Part shown: positions 1 through 9,749 of the stretch, in pieces
Layout of the letters: every line of letters begins with the position of its first letter
Numbering within the stretch: position 1 is the stretch's first letter
Source of the DNA: Alkalihalobacillus bogoriensis ATCC BAA-922
GTDB taxonomy: Bacteria > Bacillota > Bacilli > Bacillales > Bacillaceae_F
DNA length: 64,000 nucleotides
Direction of reading: 5' to 3'
Assembly: GCF_000621445.1 (NCBI RefSeq)
Contig: NZ_KK211277.1
Span: forward strand, 186,001-250,000
Translations under genes and position numbers: made by a program
Notes under the pieces: model-generated
What the model saw: the letters and a program-made list of their open reading frames with translations, nothing else
The model's database searches: none
What the model was told of the DNA's origin: nothing

Positions 1-127
1 CATTTTTTGCTTTGTAGTTCGGTGTATCGACATTTGCGATATTATTTGCGATTGTTTTTTGTCGTAAAGCTGAGCCATCAATGGCTTTCTCAAGTGTATG
101 AAATGCAGAACTCGAGAAAAGATTCAT
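1..127 (-). CDS. flgB: Flagellar basal-body rod protein FlgB (5' part only)
   Basis: FlgB is a proximal rod subunit of the flagellar basal body, exported by the flagellar type III system, and normally the first gene of the large fla/che operon in Bacillus. Only the first 42 codons are in the window; the gene runs off the low-coordinate edge. The visible peptide begins MNLFSSSAFHTLEKAI and contains the rod/hook family motif with NNIANVDTPNYKAKN near residues 28-42, which is typical of the N-terminal helix of rod proteins. The ATG at 125-127 is preceded by AAAGGGTG at a suitable distance. It follows codY in the same direction, as in B. subtilis, but a strong terminator lies between them, so it should have its own promoter. 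Identification is by motif and synteny and is firm. Confidence 0.93.
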   Translation of the reverse strand, partial: MNLFSSSAFHTLEKAIDGSALRQKTIANNIANVDTPNYKAKN

Positions 128-148
128 ATTTATTCACCCTTTCACTAA

Positions 149-231
149 ATTACATCATCAAAACTTTTAGACTAAAGTCTTAGCTAACTTTATCGAATTA
201 TGTTGAATGATGTAATCGCATGTCTATTATA
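149..231 (-). promoter_or_regulatory. flgB leader: -10 box and long inverted repeat at the 5' end
   Basis: Reading toward flgB, a perfect TATAAT lies at 226-231 without a convincing -35 element. About 10 bases downstream a 10-bp perfect inverted repeat begins: ATTACATCAT at 207-216 pairs with ATGATGTAAT at 149-158. The enclosed 48 bases hold a smaller palindrome, AGACTAAAGTCT at 169-180. The transcript would therefore begin almost directly with a stem-loop. Seen: the repeats and the -10. Inferred: the start point and any role in mRNA stability or regulation. No CodY box or sigma-D promoter was recognised with confidence. Confidence 0.45.
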
Positions 232-413
232 ATATATAATTCCTAAAAAATAATTAATAATTAATTCCTTTTTTCATGTTTTTTTACATTTTTTTATTTA
301 TGTTCTTTTATTTCTCCTACGATTGTCATGTATCAATAGTAAACTAAAATATATCATACTATGAAGGAAGCTTTTGATCTACAACTATTTAAAAAAAAAC
401 GAAAAAAAAGTCG
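232..413. other. AT-rich intergenic region upstream of flgB, no gene seen
   Basis: This very AT-rich stretch lies between the codY terminator and the flgB -10 box. It has short A and T runs and a TTAATTATTAATTA-type repeat around 250-265. No reading frame with a ribosome-binding site, no RNA gene and no clear operator was recognised. It probably contains the upstream promoter and regulator sites for the fla/che operon, but none could be defined. Confidence 0.5.
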
Positions 414-452
414 AAAAAACACCGTTCCTGTTACCTTGGAACGGTGTTTTTT
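414..452 (-). terminator. Rho-independent terminator after codY
   Basis: A 15-bp perfect inverted repeat (414-428 with 438-452) centred on CACCGTTCC/GGAACGGTG with a 9-base loop starts 10 bases past the codY stop. Runs of A and T flank it on both sides, so it could act in either direction. It should end the topA-to-codY transcript and separate it from flgB. Confidence 0.9.
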
Positions 453-462
453 CCTAAAATTG

Positions 463-1242
463 TTAATTTGTTTTTAATTTTTCTAGTTCTGCTAAAAATT
501 TATCGTTCAAAACCTTTATATATGTGCCTTTCATTCCGAGTGACCTTGATTCAATCACACCAGCACTTTCTAATTTTCGTAAGGCATTGACGATAACCGA
601 ACGCGTAATCCCAACTCGGTCTGCAATTTTGCTTGCAACAAGCAAGCCTTCTTTTCCATCTAATTCTTCAAAAATATGCTCAACAGCTTCTAATTCACTA
701 TACGATAACGATGAAATCGCCATTTGAACAACAGCTTTACTTCTTGCTTCCTCTTCAATTTCTTGAGTTTTTTCATGTGAAATTTCCATTCCTACAACTG
801 TAGCTCCATATTCAGCTAAGATTAAATCATCATTATTAAAGGAATCATTTAATCTCGCTAATATTAATGTTCCTAATCTTTGTCCTCCACCAAGGATAGG
901 AACAATTGTCGTTAAACCTGTAGAAAATAAATCTTTATTCTCAACGGGAAATGCTGTGTATTCACTATTAATATCTAAATTAGCACTTGTTTCATCTAAT
1001 TTAAATAAATTCGTTGTATACACTTCCGGAAATTGGCGTTCCTCTAACATTTTCTTCATTCTTTCATTTTCGATTTCTTGTTTAATCGCAAATCCTAATA
1101 ATTTCCCACGACGACTAACAACAAAAATATTGGCACTTATAACATCACGTAACGTTTCCGCCATATCTCTAAAATTCACGTGTTGTCCGCCTGATTTTTG
1201 TAACATTTCATTAATTTTTCTCGTTCTTGATAATAAATCCAT
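463..1242 (-). CDS. codY: GTP- and branched-chain amino acid-sensing transcriptional repressor CodY
   Basis: CodY is the global regulator of Firmicutes that binds DNA when GTP and branched-chain amino acids are abundant. The protein is 259 residues, as in B. subtilis. An N-terminal GAF-type effector domain (about 1-155) is followed by a linker with [18 protein letters not shown] and a C-terminal winged helix-turn-helix (about 200-240) with [18 protein letters not shown], practically invariant in the family. A longer frame begins seven codons earlier at 1263, but AGGAGG lies inside that extension, eight bases ahead of the ATG at 1240-1242, and this start also fits the family length. It is the last gene of the xerC-clpQ-clpY-codY cluster (codV-codW-codX-codY in B. 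subtilis) and is followed by a strong terminator. Confidence 0.97.
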   Translation of the reverse strand: MDLLSRTRKINEMLQKSGGQHVNFRDMAETLRDVISANIFVVSRRGKLLGFAIKQEIENERMKKMLEERQFPEVYTTNLFKLDETSANLDINSEYTAFPVENKDLFSTGLTTIVPILGGGQRLGTLILARLNDSFNNDDLILAEYGATVVGMEISHEKTQEIEEEARSKAVVQMAISSLSYSELEAVEHIFEELDGKEGLLVASKIADRVGITRSVIVNALRKLESAGVIESRSLGMKGTYIKVLNDKFLAELEKLKTN

Positions 1243-1264
1243 CGTTTTTCCTCCTAGTTTCATC

Positions 1265-2656
1265 CTACAAAATATACTGGCTTAAATCTCTGTTTTTAGC
1301 AATCGATGCTAATTTTTCTTCTACATACTGTGGTGTAATTTTAATTTCTGCTAAGTTAATATCAGGTGCTTCGAAAGATAAATCCTCCAACAGCTTTTCT
1401 AATAACGTATGAAGCCGTCGTGCGCCTATGTTTTCTGTATCTTGATTTACATCCGTTGCAATTGTCGCAATCTTATGAATAGCATCGTCAGAAAATTCTA
1501 CTTTTATACCTTCTGTTTCTAATAGAGCTGTATATTGCTTTATTAATGCATTATTCGGTTCAATTAAGATTCGTTTAAAGTCATCAACTGTTAGATTTGA
1601 TAACTCCACTCGAATCGGGAAACGCCCTTGCAATTCCGGAATTAAATCTGACGGTTTTGCCATATGAAACGCTCCAGCAGCAATAAATAAAATGTGATCC
1701 GTACGAACTGGCCCATATTTCGTAACAACCGTTGAACCTTCGACAATTGGAAGAATATCTCGTTGTACCCCTTCTCTAGATACATCGGCAGAATTTTGAT
1801 TTTTTCCTGCCACTTTATCAATTTCATCAATAAAAATAATTCCTAATTGTTCTGCACGGTTTACAGCATCCTGTGTGACTTCATCCATATCAATGAGTTT
1901 TTGTGCTTCTTCATCCGTTAATACTTTTCTAGCTTCAGCAACAGTTAACTTACGTTTCTTCTTTCGCTTCGGCATCATTCCACCTAACATATCTTGCATA
2001 TTGATGCCCATTTGTTCCATTCCAGCTCCTTGAAACATATCAAGGAAGTTTTGCGATTGTTCTTCTACTTCAATCGTCACCATCCAATCCTCGAGCTCTC
2101 CTAATGCTAACTGATGAGCCATTTGCTTTTTGCGTTGATTCGCATCAGTTTGCTCTGTTTCGGGTTGTGGTTCTTCCTGTTGTCCTTGATTTCCAAATAA
2201 CATTTCTAATGGATTTTTATATTGTGTTTGTTTCTTAGCGGTCGGTACAAGCAAGTCAACGATTCTGCGATTCGCATTTTCCTCTGCTTTGTCTTTTACA
2301 CTAACCATCTTTTCTTCTTTCACTAAGCGTATAGATGTTTCAACTAAATCACGAACCATTGACTCTACATCTCGACCTACATAACCAACTTCTGTGAATT
2401 TTGTCGCTTCCACTTTGCTAAATGGAGCCCCAACTAGTTTTGCTAACCTTCTGGCAATTTCAGTTTTCCCGACGCCTGTTGGTCCAATCATTAAAATATT
2501 TTTCGGCGTTACTTCATCTCGTAATTTTTCTTCTAATTTCCCACGACGATATCGATTTCTTAATGCAATTGCAACCGAACGTTTTGCTGCATCTTGCCCT
2601 ACTATGTATTGATCAAGTCGCTCAACAATTTGTCTAGGTGTTAATTGGCTTTCCAT
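1265..2656 (-). CDS. clpY: HslU/ClpY AAA+ unfoldase, ATPase of the ClpYQ protease
   Basis: ClpY (HslU) is the hexameric AAA+ ATPase that unfolds substrates and feeds them to the ClpQ peptidase in the cytoplasm. The 463-residue protein shows Walker [10 protein letters not shown] near residue 60, [10 protein letters not shown], the inserted I domain (about 110-245) rich in charged and Met-Gln residues, Walker [10 protein letters not shown], and the C-terminal SFEAPD and [11 protein letters not shown] motifs. The chosen ATG ends at 2656; GGAGG lies eight bases before it, whereas the upstream in-frame ATG is only two bases from the same GGAGG. It sits 29 bases after clpQ, and codY begins 22 bases after its stop. 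The pair makes a complete two-component protease. Confidence 0.97.
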   Translation of the reverse strand: MESQLTPRQIVERLDQYIVGQDAAKRSVAIALRNRYRRGKLEEKLRDEVTPKNILMIGPTGVGKTEIARRLAKLVGAPFSKVEATKFTEVGYVGRDVESMVRDLVETSIRLVKEEKMVSVKDKAEENANRRIVDLLVPTAKKQTQYKNPLEMLFGNQGQQEEPQPETEQTDANQRKKQMAHQLALGELEDWMVTIEVEEQSQNFLDMFQGAGMEQMGINMQDMLGGMMPKRKKKRKLTVAEARKVLTDEEAQKLIDMDEVTQDAVNRAEQLGIIFIDEIDKVAGKNQNSADVSREGVQRDILPIVEGSTVVTKYGPVRTDHILFIAAGAFHMAKPSDLIPELQGRFPIRVELSNLTVDDFKRILIEPNNALIKQYTALLETEGIKVEFSDDAIHKIATIATDVNQDTENIGARRLHTLLEKLLEDLSFEAPDINLAEIKITPQYVEEKLASIAKNRDLSQYIL

Positions 2657-2685
2657 TTTCATCGCCTCCATTACGTCAGTTTGAA

Positions 2686-3231
2686 TTACAATTCTTCAAT
2701 AACGATTTGGTCATTTGTATACACACAAATTTCACCTGCTGTTTCAAGCGCTGCTACAGCAATTTCTTTTGCAGATAAGTTTGGTGCATGTTTTTTTAAT
2801 GCTCGACCAGCAGATAAAGCATAATTTCCACCTGAACCTATTGCTAAAATACCATCATCAGGCTCAATCACTTCACCTGTCCCTGATACAAGCAATAAAT
2901 GCTCCTCATTCATTACGATTAACATTGCTTCAAGACGTCGTAACACTTTATCATTCCGCCATTCTTTCGCTAATTCTACAGCCGCTCTTTGCAGGTTCCC
3001 GTTAAACTCTTCTAGTCGACCTTCGAATTTTTCAAATAAAGTAAAAGCATCCGCAACAGAACCAGCAAAACCCGCCAATACTTTCCCCTGATATATCTTA
3101 CGTACTTTACGGGCTGTATGTTTCATCACAACAGCATTACCAAATGTAACTTGGCCGTCGCCTGTCATCGCACATTTTCCGTTATGTTGAATCGCAAAAA
3201 TTGTTGTCGCATGAAAAGAATGTGTTGTCAT
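2686..3231 (-). CDS. clpQ: HslV/ClpQ peptidase of the ClpYQ protease
   Basis: ClpQ (HslV) is the dodecameric N-terminal-nucleophile peptidase partnered by ClpY. It has 181 residues, with the core motifs [35 protein letters not shown] and [15 protein letters not shown]. The start is fixed by AGGAGG six bases before the ATG. The N-terminus reads [12 protein letters not shown]. In B. subtilis ClpQ (CodW) as I recall it, the start is [10 protein letters not shown] and the residue exposed after Met removal is a serine nucleophile; here it would be a threonine, with two extra residues before the FHATTIF block. The gene lies between xerC and clpY in the usual order. Function is secure; the identity of the nucleophile is an inference. 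Confidence 0.96.
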   Translation of the reverse strand: MTTHSFHATTIFAIQHNGKCAMTGDGQVTFGNAVVMKHTARKVRKIYQGKVLAGFAGSVADAFTLFEKFEGRLEEFNGNLQRAAVELAKEWRNDKVLRRLEAMLIVMNEEHLLLVSGTGEVIEPDDGILAIGSGGNYALSAGRALKKHAPNLSAKEIAVAALETAGEICVYTNDQIVIEEL

Positions 3232-3263
3232 ATTAATCCTCCTTATCGTACCTATAATTGACC

Positions 3264-4169
3264 TTATGCTCTTGGATGGTGCTTATTGTATACTTCTTTT
3301 AAACGGTCTTTAGTTACATGTGTGTAGATTTGGGTTGAAGAAAGATGCTCATGACCTAACAATTCTTGCACGACTCGTAAATCAGCACCTTGATTTAATA
3401 AGTGAGTGGCAAATGTATGACGTATCATATGAGGTGTACTATGTACAGTAAGAGCTGCTTGACCTAATCGTTTGTTTAATATCGTACGAACACTTCGGTC
3501 ACTTAACGGGCCACCTCGAAAATTTACAAACAATTGAGATGTAGGCTTTGAACTTTTCTTCATTAATTGTATACGACCATCATTGACATAGGTTTCAATT
3601 GCATCTAAAGCAAAGCTCCCAACTGGAACATATCGTTCTTTCCGACCCTTTCCAAATACAAGAATTGTCCCAAATGTAAAGTCAATATTATTTATAGTTA
3701 AATTGCAACACTCACTCACACGTATACCCGTTGCATAAAGCAGTTCTAGAATTGCTTTGTCTCTTTGATCAAGAGGTTCGTCTTGTTTAAAGGATGAAAA
3801 TAATGTGTCCATTTCTTGCTCATACAAAAACGTCGGCAATTTCAATTCTTTTTTTGGCAAATGAGCAAAGGCAAAAGGGTTTTCTGTTACGAATGTTTCT
3901 CGAAGAAGAAAACGATAAAAACTTCGCAAGCAAGAAATTTTCCTCGCTACAGTCGAGCGTGCATAACCTTGACGATATAACTCAGTTAAATATAACCTTA
4001 CAAAAACATAAGAAACAGCAGCAAAGTCATCAATCTTATGCTGCTTCATAAACGATATGAAGTGGGTAATATCTAGTTCATAATTTGTAAATGTATGAAC
4101 TGAACTATTTTTTTCAATTTGTAAATATTGAAAAAATAATGTTTTTTCATGTTCCATTTTTTTGTCCAT
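3264..4169 (-). CDS. xerC: Tyrosine recombinase XerC
   Basis: XerC acts with a partner tyrosine recombinase at the dif site to resolve chromosome dimers. The 301-residue protein has the SAM-like N-terminal core-binding domain (about 5-90) and the C-terminal catalytic domain. The active-site residues are visible: Arg in ATGIRVSEC, His and Arg in [12 protein letters not shown], His in [11 protein letters not shown] and the nucleophilic Tyr in [10 protein letters not shown]. The chosen ATG ends at 4169 and follows AGGTGG; a longer frame starts with a GTG that is part of that ribosome-binding site. It is the codV homologue of the cod cluster, lying between trmFO and clpQ. A hairpin lies immediately upstream of its ribosome-binding site. 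Confidence 0.96.
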   Translation of the reverse strand: MDKKMEHEKTLFFQYLQIEKNSSVHTFTNYELDITHFISFMKQHKIDDFAAVSYVFVRLYLTELYRQGYARSTVARKISCLRSFYRFLLRETFVTENPFAFAHLPKKELKLPTFLYEQEMDTLFSSFKQDEPLDQRDKAILELLYATGIRVSECCNLTINNIDFTFGTILVFGKGRKERYVPVGSFALDAIETYVNDGRIQLMKKSSKPTSQLFVNFRGGPLSDRSVRTILNKRLGQAALTVHSTPHMIRHTFATHLLNQGADLRVVQELLGHEHLSSTQIYTHVTKDRLKEVYNKHHPRA

Positions 4170-4187
4170 ATTTTTAGTCCACCTCAC

Positions 4188-4224
4188 AAGAGCTACTAAA
4201 TTTTATCATAATTTAGTAGCTCTT
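4188..4224 (-). terminator. Strong hairpin between trmFO and xerC, weak U tract
   Basis: A 15-bp perfect inverted repeat (4188-4202 with 4210-4224, core AGAGCTACTAAATT) with a 7-base loop fills the gap between the trmFO stop and the xerC ribosome-binding site. On the minus strand it is followed by GTGAGG rather than a U run, so it may be a processing or attenuation structure rather than a full terminator. Confidence 0.6.
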
Positions 4225-4235
4225 TTCAATAAAGT

Positions 4236-5537
4236 TTACATTTTTTTCATAAAATTCTGAATTGTTGTCAACGCACGATTAGCTAACTGTTCATTACGTT
4301 CTTGCTTGTTTTTAATACGCTTTTCTAACGGAGGCAATAAACCGAAATTCGCATTCATTGGCTGAAAGTTCTTTGGGTTAGCCGTTGTAATATAGTTAGA
4401 CATACTTCCTAAAACAGTCTCTTGTGGGAAGGTAAGCACGTCTTTATTTTGAACCAATCTTGCTGCATTCATTCCTGCAATTAACCCAGCTGCAGCTGAT
4501 TCAACATAACCTTCGACACCGGTAATTTGACCAGCAAAAAATAAATCTTCTCGTTGCCGATATTGATATGTTGGCTCAAGTAAATTAGGAGAATTAATAA
4601 AAGTGTTTCGATGCATTACTCCATACCTTACAATCTCCGCATTTTCTAAACCAGGGATTAATTGAATAATTTCTTTTTGGGGCCCCCATTTAATATGGGT
4701 TTGGAATCCAACAATATTGTAAAGGGTTCCAGATTGGTTATCTTGTCTTAGCTGAACAACAGCAAATGGACGTTTGCCTGTTTTCGGGTCCTCAAGACCG
4801 ACTGGTTTCATTGGACCAAACAACAATGTTTTTTTGCCACGCTTTGCCATCACTTCTACAGGCATACACCCTTCAAAGAAAATTTCTTTTTCAAACTCTT
4901 TTAACGGGACAGATTCAGCAGCAATGAGTGCCTCATAAAATCGGTCAAACTCTTCCTCTGTCATCGGGCAATTTAAATATGCGGCTTCCCCTTTGTCATA
5001 CCTTGATTTTAAATATACTTTTTCCATATCAATGCTATCGGTTTCAATAATTGGTGCTGCTGCGTCATAAAAATATAAATATTCTTCTCCAGTTAAATGT
5101 TGTAATTGTTCCGATAATGCAGGTGAGGTTAATGGTCCTGTTGCAATGACCGTAGGACCTTCAGGGATTTTTTCAATTTCTTCTGTTACTACCGTTACAT
5201 TCGGATGGTTTCGAACTCGTTCTGTCACTGCATTGGCAAATTCATGACGGTCAACTGCTAACGCACCACCTGCAGGAACAGAACAATCATCTGCTGCTTT
5301 AATAATGACAGAATCAAGCAATCTCATTTCTTCTTTTAATACACCGACAGCATTTGTTAATGTATTCGCTCGTAATGAGTTACTGCATACTAGTTCAGCA
5401 AATTTATCTGTATGATGTGCCGGAGTTTGCCGAACTGGTCTCATTTCAAATAGTGTAACTGGAACGCCTTGCTTGGCTATTTGCCAAGCCGCTTCACTTC
5501 CAGCTAATCCCGCTCCTATTACATTAATTCCACTCAT
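4236..5537 (-). CDS. trmFO: tRNA (uracil-54-C5)-methyltransferase, folate/FAD-dependent (TrmFO)
   Basis: TrmFO methylates U54 in the T loop of tRNA using methylene-tetrahydrofolate and reduced FAD, in place of SAM-dependent TrmA. The 433-residue protein starts with the FAD-binding Rossmann fold ([18 protein letters not shown], about 4-21) and continues with family motifs [41 protein letters not shown], and near the C-terminus [18 protein letters not shown], which binds FAD in GidA-like proteins. AAGGAG lies seven bases before the ATG. It follows topA in the same direction by 44 bases, and xerC follows; hairpins occupy both junctions. Confidence 0.97.
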   Translation of the reverse strand: MSGINVIGAGLAGSEAAWQIAKQGVPVTLFEMRPVRQTPAHHTDKFAELVCSNSLRANTLTNAVGVLKEEMRLLDSVIIKAADDCSVPAGGALAVDRHEFANAVTERVRNHPNVTVVTEEIEKIPEGPTVIATGPLTSPALSEQLQHLTGEEYLYFYDAAAPIIETDSIDMEKVYLKSRYDKGEAAYLNCPMTEEEFDRFYEALIAAESVPLKEFEKEIFFEGCMPVEVMAKRGKKTLLFGPMKPVGLEDPKTGKRPFAVVQLRQDNQSGTLYNIVGFQTHIKWGPQKEIIQLIPGLENAEIVRYGVMHRNTFINSPNLLEPTYQYRQREDLFFAGQITGVEGYVESAAAGLIAGMNAARLVQNKDVLTFPQETVLGSMSNYITTANPKNFQPMNANFGLLPPLEKRIKNKQERNEQLANRALTTIQNFMKKM

Positions 5538-5561
5538 GTTGAAACTCCTTTTCTTCGTAAA

Positions 5562-5583
5562 AGGATGAGTCTATTCTCATCCT
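5562..5583 (-). terminator. Weak terminator-like hairpin between topA and trmFO
   Basis: AGGATGAG (5562-5569) pairs with CTCATCCT (5576-5583) around a 6-base loop; the stem includes part of the topA stop codon and is followed on the minus strand by TTTT. It could reduce rather than stop transcription from topA into trmFO. Confidence 0.5.
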
Positions 5584-7657
5584 ATAATCGCTCTTCTTTA
5601 TAATCACAAGACACACACTCGACTTGTGTCCCTTTTTTCGACTTTTTCTCTACAAGCATATTTTCACATTTTGGACATGTCCTTGCAATCGGCTTATCCC
5701 ATGAAACAAATTCACACCCAGGATATTGATCACAACCATAAAATGTGCGGCGTTTTTTGCTTTTTCGTTCCACAATTTTTCCTTCTTTACAAGTTGGACA
5801 ACTTACCCCAATATCTTTTACAATCGCTTTTGTATTGCGACAATCCGGAAAATTAGAACATGCCATAAACTTACCGTAACGCCCCATTTTATAAACCATA
5901 TCATGTCCACATTTTTCACATGATTCCCCAGCTGGCTCATCTTTAATTTCGACTTCTTCCATTTCTTCTTCAGCATGCTTTACTTGCTTTTCAAATTCAT
6001 GGTAAAAATGATCGATGATTTGAATCCAATTTTTTTCGCCTTCTTCAACTGAATCAAGATCGTTTTCCATTTTCGCTGTAAATTCTACATCTAGAATTTC
6101 CGGGAAAAACTCAGAAATGAGCTCGATTACAATTTCTCCTAATTCTGTCGGAATAAATCGCTTATCATCTAAAGCAACATACCCACGACGTTGAATCGTA
6201 TCAAGTGTTGGCGCAAAGGTCGATGGTCGACCAATTCCTAGCTCCTCCATTGTCTTTACCAATCTTGCCTCTGAATAGCGTGGTGGTGGCTGAGTGAAAT
6301 GTTGGTTTGGAGTTATTTCCTCTTTCTTGACTGATGCGCCTTCCTCTAAGTCAGGAAGTAATTTATCTTCTTCCTTTTTCCCATCATCATTTCCTTCAAT
6401 ATACACTTTCATAAAACCAGGAAATTTAACTTTTGAGCCCGTTGCACGAAATAGTACTCCTTCATTGTTTAAGTCCACTGTCATCGTATCCATAATCGCT
6501 GGTGCCATTTCACTAGCAACTAAGCGTTCCCATATGAGCTTATATAAACGAAACTGATCTCTAGATAAAAATGACTTGACTGTTTTCGGGTCATATAATA
6601 CAGAAGTCGGACGGATTGCCTCATGAGCATCTTGTGTTTTTTTATCTGAGTTTTTCGTTGTGCGCTCACCTTTGCGAGTATACTCTTGTCCGTATTGTTC
6701 TTCGATATACTGTTTTGTTTCTTCTTTCGCAGTATCCGAAATTCGAGTTGAATCAGTACGCATATACGTAATTAACCCAACAGTTCCTTCTTTACCAATG
6801 TCAATTCCTTCATATAATTGTTGTGCCAACATCATCGTCTTTTTTGCACGGAAATTTAATTTTCTCGCTGCTTCCTGTTGCAGTGAAGATGTCGTAAATG
6901 GCGCAACCGGATTTCGTTTCCGTTCCTTTTTCTTTACGGAAGTAATGGAAAACGAATCTCCTTTTAGTCGACCGAGAATTTCCTTAACATCATTCTCAGA
7001 CTTAAGCTCAACTTTTTTATTGTCCACCCCGTAAAACTTAGCCTCAAACTGTTCATTGTTCATTTTAAATAAACCTTGAATGGTCCAATATTCCTCTGGA
7101 ACAAAAGCTTGAATTTCTTTTTCACGGTCAATTATCATTTTAACTGCTACCGATTGGACACGACCCGCACTTAATCCTTTTTTCACTTTCTTCCATAATA
7201 TAGGACTAATATTGTAACCGACAAGCCTATCTAACACACGACGTGCTTGTTGAGCATCCACTAAATCCATATTAATTGGACGTGGTGTTTTAAAAGCATC
7301 TTTAATTGCTTGTTTTGTGATTTCATTAAAGACAACCCTACAGTCTGATTGTTCATCAATATTTAAACTATGAGCTAGATGCCAAGCAATTGCTTCTCCT
7401 TCACGATCCGGGTCAGCTGCTAAATAAATACGTTTCACTTTTTTGGCTGCACTTTTTAATTCTTTTAAAACTGGTCCCTTACCACGAATCGTAATATATT
7501 TCGGGTCAAAACTTCTTTCAACGTCTACTCCCATTTGACTTTTCGGCAAATCTCTAACATGTCCCATTGATGCCTTAACGATATATTTCTTCCCTAAGTA
7601 TTTACCAATTGTCTTTGCTTTAGCGGGAGATTCAACGATTACTAAGTAATCTGCCAT
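5582..7657 (-). CDS. topA: DNA topoisomerase I (type IA)
   Basis: TopA relaxes negative supercoils by single-strand passage. The 691-residue protein, the same length as in B. subtilis, opens with the TOPRIM domain ([14 protein letters not shown], then [17 protein letters not shown] around 90). The active tyrosine is in [12 protein letters not shown] near residue 300, and the catalytic core continues to about 560. Three C-terminal zinc-finger modules follow, each with CxxC pairs (CEKC...CSNFPDC, CPTC...CDQYPGC, CPKC...CVSC). The ATG ending at 7657 has GGGGGAGGAG before it; the frame is open for 19 more codons upstream but those overlap the promoter. It heads the topA-trmFO-xerC-clpQ-clpY-codY run. 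Confidence 0.98.
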   Translation of the reverse strand: MADYLVIVESPAKAKTIGKYLGKKYIVKASMGHVRDLPKSQMGVDVERSFDPKYITIRGKGPVLKELKSAAKKVKRIYLAADPDREGEAIAWHLAHSLNIDEQSDCRVVFNEITKQAIKDAFKTPRPINMDLVDAQQARRVLDRLVGYNISPILWKKVKKGLSAGRVQSVAVKMIIDREKEIQAFVPEEYWTIQGLFKMNNEQFEAKFYGVDNKKVELKSENDVKEILGRLKGDSFSITSVKKKERKRNPVAPFTTSSLQQEAARKLNFRAKKTMMLAQQLYEGIDIGKEGTVGLITYMRTDSTRISDTAKEETKQYIEEQYGQEYTRKGERTTKNSDKKTQDAHEAIRPTSVLYDPKTVKSFLSRDQFRLYKLIWERLVASEMAPAIMDTMTVDLNNEGVLFRATGSKVKFPGFMKVYIEGNDDGKKEEDKLLPDLEEGASVKKEEITPNQHFTQPPPRYSEARLVKTMEELGIGRPSTFAPTLDTIQRRGYVALDDKRFIPTELGEIVIELISEFFPEILDVEFTAKMENDLDSVEEGEKNWIQIIDHFYHEFEKQVKHAEEEMEEVEIKDEPAGESCEKCGHDMVYKMGRYGKFMACSNFPDCRNTKAIVKDIGVSCPTCKEGKIVERKSKKRRTFYGCDQYPGCEFVSWDKPIARTCPKCENMLVEKKSKKGTQVECVSCDYKEERL

Positions 7658-7701
7658 AACGAGCTCCTCCCCCTTCGAAGGATATATTAAAATCTTCCCT
7701 A

Positions 7702-7730
7702 TTATTAAACACAAGTTTATGATTTGTCAA
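7702..7730 (-). promoter_or_regulatory. Sigma-A promoter of topA
   Basis: On the minus strand TTGACA (7725-7730) is separated by exactly 17 bases from TAATAA (7702-7707), about 45 bases upstream of the topA start codon. The -35 is a perfect consensus match. The rest of the 180-base gap up to dprA has no other gene or strong hairpin. Confidence 0.8.
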
Positions 7731-7837
7731 ATATTACTTTTAATAAATCAAGTGCAACGAAGACTATTTATCATATAATGATAACATTATTTAACACTAT
7801 TGTGAAAAATATTCTCACTGAACTTCTTAAATAACTA

Positions 7838-8728
7838 TCAGTTTTCCCAACTTTCATTTTCATATTCTTCTAAAATGTCTTTTGCCTCTACAATTAATTT
7901 TGCCCCTTGCTGGATGAGACGATTTGGTCCTAAAGACATTTGTTCGTAAATGGGTCCTGGTACCGCAAATACATCTTTTCCTTGTTCTAGCGCTTGATCG
8001 GCAGTAATTAAGGCACCACTCCGTTCTTTCGCTTCCACTACTACTGTTCCTTTACTTAAGCCACTAATTAATCGATTACGTTCAGGAAATTGCCACTTAT
8101 TTGGCTTTGTTTTTGCTGGATACTCAGAAAGTAGGAGATGATATCTTCCAATTTCATCTGCTAAACGTTCATTGACTGATGGGTATATATAGTCAAACCC
8201 CGAACCAAGAATCGCAATTGTCTTTCCACCATAATTCATTGTTAACCGATGTGCCATTGTATCAATTCCTTTAGCAAGCCCACTCACAATTAACCATCGA
8301 TCTTCTACAATTGGGCGGACAATTTTTTCTAAACTACGCTGCCCCCCTTTTGTAGGTTCTCGCGTGCCTACAACTGCTAGTGCTTTCGGGTAATGTAATA
8401 ATGCTATATTCCCTTTACAATAGAGTACCCAAGGCGGATCGAAAAGTTGCCTTAACGTCGGGGGATATTCGTTTTCGAAAAAAGTAATGGGAATGATTTG
8501 TTTTTCTCTGTATTCTTGTATAAGTAGGGGCATTGAAATCGTGTGTAAATCTTGATAAAGGAGAGAAACATACTTTTTTTGAAGGGAATAATGGGAGATT
8601 AACTCTTGTTCAGATAATTGATATAGCTTCTCTAACTTTGCATCAACTGATAAGATTTTCTGAATTGTTTTCCATCCAACTCCACGACAATGATGAAGAT
8701 GTAGTAACCGTTCTCGAAACGCTTCCAT
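7838..8728 (-). CDS. dprA: DNA-processing protein DprA
   Basis: DprA protects incoming single-stranded DNA during natural transformation and loads RecA on it. The 296-residue protein has a short N-terminal helical region (about 1-75) and the Rossmann-like DprA fold with AVVGTREPTKGGQ, VSGLAKGIDTMAHR, AILGSGFDYIYP, QFPERNRLISGLSKG and VFAVPGP. These are the expected signatures. GGAGTGG precedes the ATG. It lies between the sucCD terminator and topA, as in B. subtilis. No clear promoter was seen in the 60 bases upstream. Presence of dprA does not by itself show competence. Confidence 0.96.
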   Translation of the reverse strand: MEAFRERLLHLHHCRGVGWKTIQKILSVDAKLEKLYQLSEQELISHYSLQKKYVSLLYQDLHTISMPLLIQEYREKQIIPITFFENEYPPTLRQLFDPPWVLYCKGNIALLHYPKALAVVGTREPTKGGQRSLEKIVRPIVEDRWLIVSGLAKGIDTMAHRLTMNYGGKTIAILGSGFDYIYPSVNERLADEIGRYHLLLSEYPAKTKPNKWQFPERNRLISGLSKGTVVVEAKERSGALITADQALEQGKDVFAVPGPIYEQMSLGPNRLIQQGAKLIVEAKDILEEYENESWEN

Positions 8729-8783
8729 CTAATCCACTCCTAAAAAACTATGATATTAGAACCATATCCTTTGTTTTTATTGT

Positions 8784-8820
8784 AAAAAAACAAAAAGCTC
8801 CCTTCCTCGGGGAGCTTTTT
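8784..8820 (-). terminator. Terminator of the sucC-sucD operon
   Basis: AAAAAGCTCCC (8792-8802) pairs with GGGAGCTTTTT (8810-8820) around a 7-base loop; on the minus strand it is followed by TTTTTGTTTTTTT. It begins six bases after the sucD stop. Confidence 0.92.
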
Positions 8821-8825
8821 GCTTT

Positions 8826-9731
8826 TTATTTATGAGTAATACATTTCTCAAGAAGGTTTTGTTCTTTAAGTACGGAAATTAACGTTTCTCCCATAACCGA
8901 TGGTGTTGGTGCAACTTTCACACCGCAACTTTCAAGCGTTTTAATCTTTTCTGCTGCTGTACCTTTACCACCTGAAATAATAGCTCCAGCATGACCCATA
9001 CGTTTCCCTGGAGGTGCTGTTTGACCACCAATGAATCCTACTACAGGTTTTTTCATGTTTGCTTTAATCCATTCTGCTGCTTCTTCTTCCGCAGTTCCCC
9101 CAATTTCACCGATCATAATGACCGCATATGTATCAGGGTCTTCGTTAAAGAGTTGTAGCACATCGATAAAATTTGTTCCGTTTACAGGGTCTCCACCAAT
9201 TCCAACAGCAGTAGATTGGCCAATTCCTTCTGTAGAAAGCTGATGAACAGCTTCATATGTTAATGTTCCTGAACGAGAAACAACACCGACATGACCTTTT
9301 TTATGAATGTAACCAGGCATAATTCCAATTTTACATTCTTCTGGCGTGATTACACCCGGGCAGTTTGGTCCTACAAGACGAGTCTTTTTCCCTTCCATAT
9401 AACGTTTAACATTTGTCATATCAAGAACTGGGATTCCTTCAGTAATACAAATCACTAAATCAAGTTCAGCATCAGTTGCTTCCATAATCGCATCTGCTGC
9501 AAATGCTGGTGGAACATAAATAACGGAAGCTGTCGCACCTGTAGCTTCTACAGCTTGTTGAACTGTATCAAAAACAGGAATTCCTTCAATTTCCGTTCCT
9601 CCTTTACCAGGAGTGACACCACCAACGATTTGTGTTCCATATTCAACTGCTTGTTTTGTATGGAATAAACCTGTTGCACCTGTTATCCCTTGTACAATTA
9701 CTTTTGTATCTTTATTAATCAGGATACTCAT
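8826..9731 (-). CDS. sucD: Succinyl-CoA synthetase, alpha subunit
   Basis: SucD with SucC converts succinyl-CoA to succinate with substrate-level phosphorylation in the citric acid cycle. The 301-residue subunit holds the N-terminal CoA-binding Rossmann domain ([20 protein letters not shown]), the central GPNCPGVI and [11 protein letters not shown] loops and the phosphohistidine loop [14 protein letters not shown] near residue 247. It begins 18 bases after the sucC stop, with a GGGACGTGGAG purine stretch before the ATG, so the two subunits should be co-translated at similar levels. A strong terminator follows. The call is secure. Confidence 0.98.
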   Translation of the reverse strand: MSILINKDTKVIVQGITGATGLFHTKQAVEYGTQIVGGVTPGKGGTEIEGIPVFDTVQQAVEATGATASVIYVPPAFAADAIMEATDAELDLVICITEGIPVLDMTNVKRYMEGKKTRLVGPNCPGVITPEECKIGIMPGYIHKKGHVGVVSRSGTLTYEAVHQLSTEGIGQSTAVGIGGDPVNGTNFIDVLQLFNEDPDTYAVIMIGEIGGTAEEEAAEWIKANMKKPVVGFIGGQTAPPGKRMGHAGAIISGGKGTAAEKIKTLESCGVKVAPTPSVMGETLISVLKEQNLLEKCITHK

Positions 9732-9749
9732 TCTCCACGTCCCGCCTTT

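Noticed and set aside
128-413. CodY box or sigma-D promoter upstream of flgB
   Set aside because: Expected from B. subtilis, but no sequence close enough to either consensus could be picked out with confidence in this AT-rich stretch.
3264-4187. XerC as a mobile-element integrase
   Set aside because: It is a tyrosine recombinase, but its size, motifs and place in the cod cluster mark it as the housekeeping XerC; no attachment sites or cargo genes are near.
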